The position numbers were made by a program, and so were the translations under genes. The notes beneath the pieces were generated by a model, which saw only the letters and a program-made list of their open reading frames with translations, did not search any database and was not told where the DNA came from. A DNA stretch of 64,000 nt from Allokutzneria oryzae (GTDB taxonomy: Bacteria; Actinomycetota; Actinomycetes; Mycobacteriales; Pseudonocardiaceae): the NCBI RefSeq assembly GCF_042429765.1, contig NZ_JBHLZU010000010.1, positions 1 through 64,000 on the forward strand, written 5' to 3'. Of this stretch, positions 61,658 to 64,000 are shown in pieces; positions within the stretch are counted from its first letter, which is position 1, and every line of letters starts with the position of its first letter.

Positions 61658-62326
61658 CTAAACCTGGGGGAGGGGTTCGGTGGCGCGCGCCACGGCGGCG
61701 CGTCCCACCAGGTACAACACGCACGCGTTCATGGCGTGCCAGAGGAAGTGCGTCCCCGGGGTGAACGTGGGGCACACCGCGATGTCGACCGAGCGCAGCA
61801 GCAACGAGGCGGCGAACACGCCGGTCGCCGTGCCGAACCAGATCCGGTAGCGCGCCAGCGCCGCGTCGCGGCTCACCGACAGCGCCACGGTGAACCCGGC
61901 GAGCCCGGCGAGCGCGGGCAGGTAGGACGCTGAGCCCTCGCCGCCGGTCACCGCCGTCATCAGCAGGTTGAACAGCGCGAAGGCCGGTGCGCCGAGCCAC
62001 GCCAGCGACCACCGCACGCCGTAGAACCAGTGGAGGAAGCAGACCACGTACACGTGGATGAACACGGCGATGAAGAAGACGTCGAGGAACTGCGCCCAGC
62101 CGGTCGCGACGGTGTGGAACGCGCCGCTGCCCAGCCCGATCAACGCCAGCAGGACGACCAGCAGGTGCAGGCTGGCCGGGCGCGACGGCGCGGAGCGGCG
62201 GACGGCGAGCCACAGTGCGAACGCGGCGGCCAGGAACGCCAGGTTGCTGATCGCGTTGAGCGGCTCGGCGAACAGGCCCGGCGCGGTTCGTTCGCAGTAG
62301 TCGTCGATGTAGTCGCTCCAGGCCAT
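61658..62326 (-). CDS. CREST-superfamily membrane hydrolase (alkaline ceramidase-like)
   Basis: 222 residues with about seven membrane helices. Ceramidase-family motifs are clear: YIDDYCERTAPGLFAEPLNAISNLAF at the N terminus, GLGSGAFHTVATGWAQFLDVFFI in the middle (Ser, His and Asp of the zinc site) and the C-terminal HFLWHAMNACVLYL with the paired histidines. The superfamily includes alkaline ceramidases and PAQR receptors, so it probably hydrolyses an amide in a lipid-like substrate. It is the last gene of a three-gene leftward operon. Confidence 0.83.
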   Translation of the reverse strand: MAWSDYIDDYCERTAPGLFAEPLNAISNLAFLAAAFALWLAVRRSAPSRPASLHLLVVLLALIGLGSGAFHTVATGWAQFLDVFFIAVFIHVYVVCFLHWFYGVRWSLAWLGAPAFALFNLLMTAVTGGEGSASYLPALAGLAGFTVALSVSRDAALARYRIWFGTATGVFAASLLLRSVDIAVCPTFTPGTHFLWHAMNACVLYLVGRAAVARATEPLPQV

Positions 62327-62341
62327 CGAACCCCCGGTTCG

Positions 62342-62890
62342 CTAGTGGCGGGCCACGGCGGTCCGCTGCACGCCGACCGCGACCCGGATGGCGCGCAGGT
62401 CCATTCCCCGGTGCCGGGCGTGCAGCAGAGCCTGTGGTGAGAAGACCGACGCGTAGCAGTCGGCGACCCGGTCGAGCAACTGGTGCCGGGGGATGTAGTG
62501 GTAGGTGTCGCTGATGCCTTCGAAGGAGTTGCCCGCGCTGTCGTGCCCGCCGAAGACACAGGCCCGGACCGTCACCAGCCCGTCGGCGCCGACGAGCCGG
62601 TCGAACTCGGCACGCAGGTCCACCGCGAGCTCGTCGTCGACACCGGTCGCCCTGATCTCCTTGCCCGCCGACTCCGACCAGGTCAGCAGGTCCGGGTAGC
62701 AGGGGGGCGGTGGCACGGCGAGCCGGTCCAGCACCGAGCCGATCACGTGCTCCAGCGCGGCGGCGGGCACGCAGAAGAAGGCCGGCACGCCGAAGCCCTG
62801 TCTGTGCAGCGCGGCCTGCCGGGCGAAGCGGTGCCCGACGACGGACGGGTCGAGCAGCGCGGGCAAGTCCACGGTGACCAGGCGCGGCAT
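62342..62890 (-). CDS. Truncated PEP-synthase/PPDK N-terminal (ATP-grasp) domain protein
   Basis: 182 residues that align with only the first half of the PEP/pyruvate-binding ATP-grasp domain of PEP synthase and rifampicin phosphotransferase: RQGFGVPAFFCVPAAALEHVI, then TVRACVFGGHDSAGNSFEGISDTY, RVADCYASVFSPQALLHAR and VAVGVQRTAVARH at the very end. Full domains continue about 120 residues further, with the catalytic half; here a stop follows and the ceramidase-like gene begins 15 bp on. ATG 62890 overlaps the preceding stop (TGATG). It is either a decayed enzyme or a stand-alone binding module. Confidence 0.72.
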   Translation of the reverse strand: MPRLVTVDLPALLDPSVVGHRFARQAALHRQGFGVPAFFCVPAAALEHVIGSVLDRLAVPPPPCYPDLLTWSESAGKEIRATGVDDELAVDLRAEFDRLVGADGLVTVRACVFGGHDSAGNSFEGISDTYHYIPRHQLLDRVADCYASVFSPQALLHARHRGMDLRAIRVAVGVQRTAVARH

Positions 62891-63585
62891 CAGGCGACCC
62901 GAGCCACGTTCCGCCAGCGGGGGACCGTGGCGCTCGCGGCCAGCCAGTCGAACCGGACGTGCCCCAGGCGCACGCCGCCCTTGCCGAGCAGGTGGACCGC
63001 ACTCCCGACCCCGCCGGACTCCGGCTCGCAGGTCAGGGTGAGTGGAAGCCGGCGCGGCAGGCCCCTGTGCAGCTCGGCGCGCATCCCGAGCAGCACCGAG
63101 GCGTCCGGCTGGCACCGGACTCCGCCCTGGGCGATGGCGAACCGCCGCGCCGCGTCCACGATCTCGGTAACACCGAGCACGTCCTCGTCATGCCCGGTCG
63201 GCACGGTGACGGTGGCCTCGGTCAGCTCGACCGTTCCCGAACAGCCGACCCTGTTGTCCTGCACCGCGCGCACCGCCCACGACGCGCCGTCGAGAGCGGG
63301 GCGCACGCGGAGCTCGGTCGTGGTGCTCGCGCACAGCGGTCGGCGCATCCGCAGGTCGAGCAGCATGCGGTTGCGGTCCAGCCGCTCGAAGTCGGCGCCG
63401 GACACGCCGCGCACCAGGTCGAGCAGGCCGCCTGCCAGCACCGCGTCCGGCAGGCGCTCGGCGCCGGGCACCGGCGCGAGCGTGGCGACCCAGTCCGCTC
63501 CATCCATCTCGGGCAGACCGGCCAACGGGGTGCCGGTCGCGTGGTGGGCCAACTCCTTGGGAAACTCCTCGGCAACGGACGTCAT
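62890..63585 (-). CDS. Hypothetical, possible double hot-dog (AfsA-like) protein
   Basis: 231 residues from ATG 63585. Two similar halves are suggested: RLDRNRMLLDLRMRRPLCASTTTELRV...WAVRAVQDNRVGCSGTVEL, and IVDAARRFAIAQGGVR...MRAELHRGLPRRLPLTLTC. Each has a helix and curved strands as in hot-dog folds. AfsA/ScbA gamma-butyrolactone synthases and acyl-CoA dehydratases or thioesterases share this duplicated layout. The assignment is by shape, not by a decisive motif. It leads the operon and is preceded by a perfect 16-bp palindrome. Confidence 0.5.
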   Translation of the reverse strand: MTSVAEEFPKELAHHATGTPLAGLPEMDGADWVATLAPVPGAERLPDAVLAGGLLDLVRGVSGADFERLDRNRMLLDLRMRRPLCASTTTELRVRPALDGASWAVRAVQDNRVGCSGTVELTEATVTVPTGHDEDVLGVTEIVDAARRFAIAQGGVRCQPDASVLLGMRAELHRGLPRRLPLTLTCEPESGGVGSAVHLLGKGGVRLGHVRFDWLAASATVPRWRNVARVA

Positions 63586-63595
63586 CTACCTGCCC

Positions 63596-63611
63596 CCAGG
63601 TCATGACCTGG
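63596..63611. promoter_or_regulatory. 16-bp perfect palindrome operator candidate
   Basis: CCAGGTCATGACCTGG lies 10 bp upstream of the first gene of the hot-dog/PPDK/ceramidase operon. A partial second copy, CAGGGTATGACCTGG (63717-63731), shares the right half. Two sites near a promoter fit a dimeric repressor such as a TetR- or GntR-type protein. Confidence 0.6.
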
Positions 63612-64000
63612 CGCACGGTCGCCCTCTGGGCCTGGCCCTCGCCGCCGCCCCTCAACAGCGGCGCGACCGGTCCTATTCGCTTTGGCACCTTTGCGCCTGC
63701 TCGGTGAACGAATTAACAGGGTATGACCTGGTGATGGCGAGTCAACCGATCACTCTCGCGCCCCGTTTGACAGTCCTGATGTGAAATCTGTCCACCTATC
63801 GTTCTACGAGCTCATGCATTTACTGATTCGGCTTGCATACGGCGCCTCACCGGGCTTGTTCGGGCAGAAGGGCGGCCGTCTCGGTGAGCGGGACCGGCGC
63901 TGCCCCGAGGAATCCGATGTCCGGTTCAGGGGATGCCGGATCGTTATTTCTCCTGGCCATGAGTAGCCGTGTCCGGCTTTTCCCACGTATTGAATTCGCG
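63612..64000. other. Upstream region to window edge
   Basis: About 390 bp with the lowest GC of the window around 63700-63850. It includes the partial operator copy at 63717-63731. A 61-codon open frame at 63781-63966 has no family features or RBS and is not called. This is probably the promoter region of the leftward operon. Confidence 0.4.

Noticed and set aside
63781..63966. 61-codon open frame near the right edge
   Set aside because: No RBS, no family features, and the region is AT-rich promoter-like sequence.

Overview
The window is high-GC actinobacterial DNA, most likely from the Pseudonocardiaceae or a close relative. The grounds are: many GTG and some TTG starts; SepH, a DUF2537 protein and actinobacterial-type SerC; a CU044_5270-type anti-sigma-like protein; an AhpCD/OxyR locus; and two blocks whose order matches Mycobacterium tuberculosis. 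The first block is TrmH, DUF2537, SepH, SerC, CitA, GltA (compare Rv0881-Rv0896). The second is GlpD1, TetR, flavoprotein (compare Rv2249c-Rv2251). This is mostly chromosomal housekeeping sequence with accessory inserts. I saw no tRNA, rRNA, insertion sequence, prophage or CRISPR array.

Layout. 1-8.8 kb: the 5' end of an Fe/Mn superoxide dismutase gene under a Nur-like box; a cobalamin riboswitch driving a B12-type ABC importer plus a 2Fe-2S FhuF-like protein; an ABC-F ATPase; a glutamate-cysteine-ligase-like enzyme; TrmH; DUF2537. 8.9-12.5 kb: a heterodimeric ABC exporter. 12.6-20.1 kb: MarR, SepH, SerC, an alpha/beta hydrolase, a NarL-type two-component system and citrate synthase 2. 20.3-32.0 kb: PdxH, an MFS exporter, an arginase-fold enzyme, a frameshifted DUF2975 protein with its XRE regulator, an amino-acid permease, an aldose epimerase, an amidohydrolase overlapping a PfkB kinase, the main citrate synthase and a photolyase. 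32-41.3 kb: an ABC-2 exporter, an FBP-domain protein, GlpD/TetR/FAD oxidase, VanZ, a cytosine-deaminase-like enzyme and a GNAT protein.

41.3-45.7 kb is the most distinctive part. Two copies of a roughly 120-bp palindromic repeat with perfect 19-20-bp inverted arms enclose a G-run tract. Next to them is a four-gene cassette: two small helical proteins, a 929-residue FtsK/SpoIIIE-type ATPase and a small charged helical protein. 46-57.5 kb: secreted M14 carboxypeptidase; AhpCD with divergent OxyR and an inverted-repeat operator; a sigma factor with a membrane partner; a probable extracytoplasmic PheC-like cyclohexadienyl dehydratase; a DUF4232 lipoprotein; a duplicated-domain gamma-glutamylcyclotransferase-like protein; MtnA. 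57.7-63.6 kb: two divergent homologous P450s, a LacI regulator, and an unusual operon (hot-dog-like protein, half of a PEP-synthase ATP-grasp domain, CREST/ceramidase-type membrane protein) behind a perfect 16-bp palindrome.

Window-wide DNA signals: the palindrome TCCACWGTGGA occurs at least eight times, all inside genes, and at least eight genes have a TANNNT hexamer 6-8 nt before the start codon, which suggests leaderless transcription.
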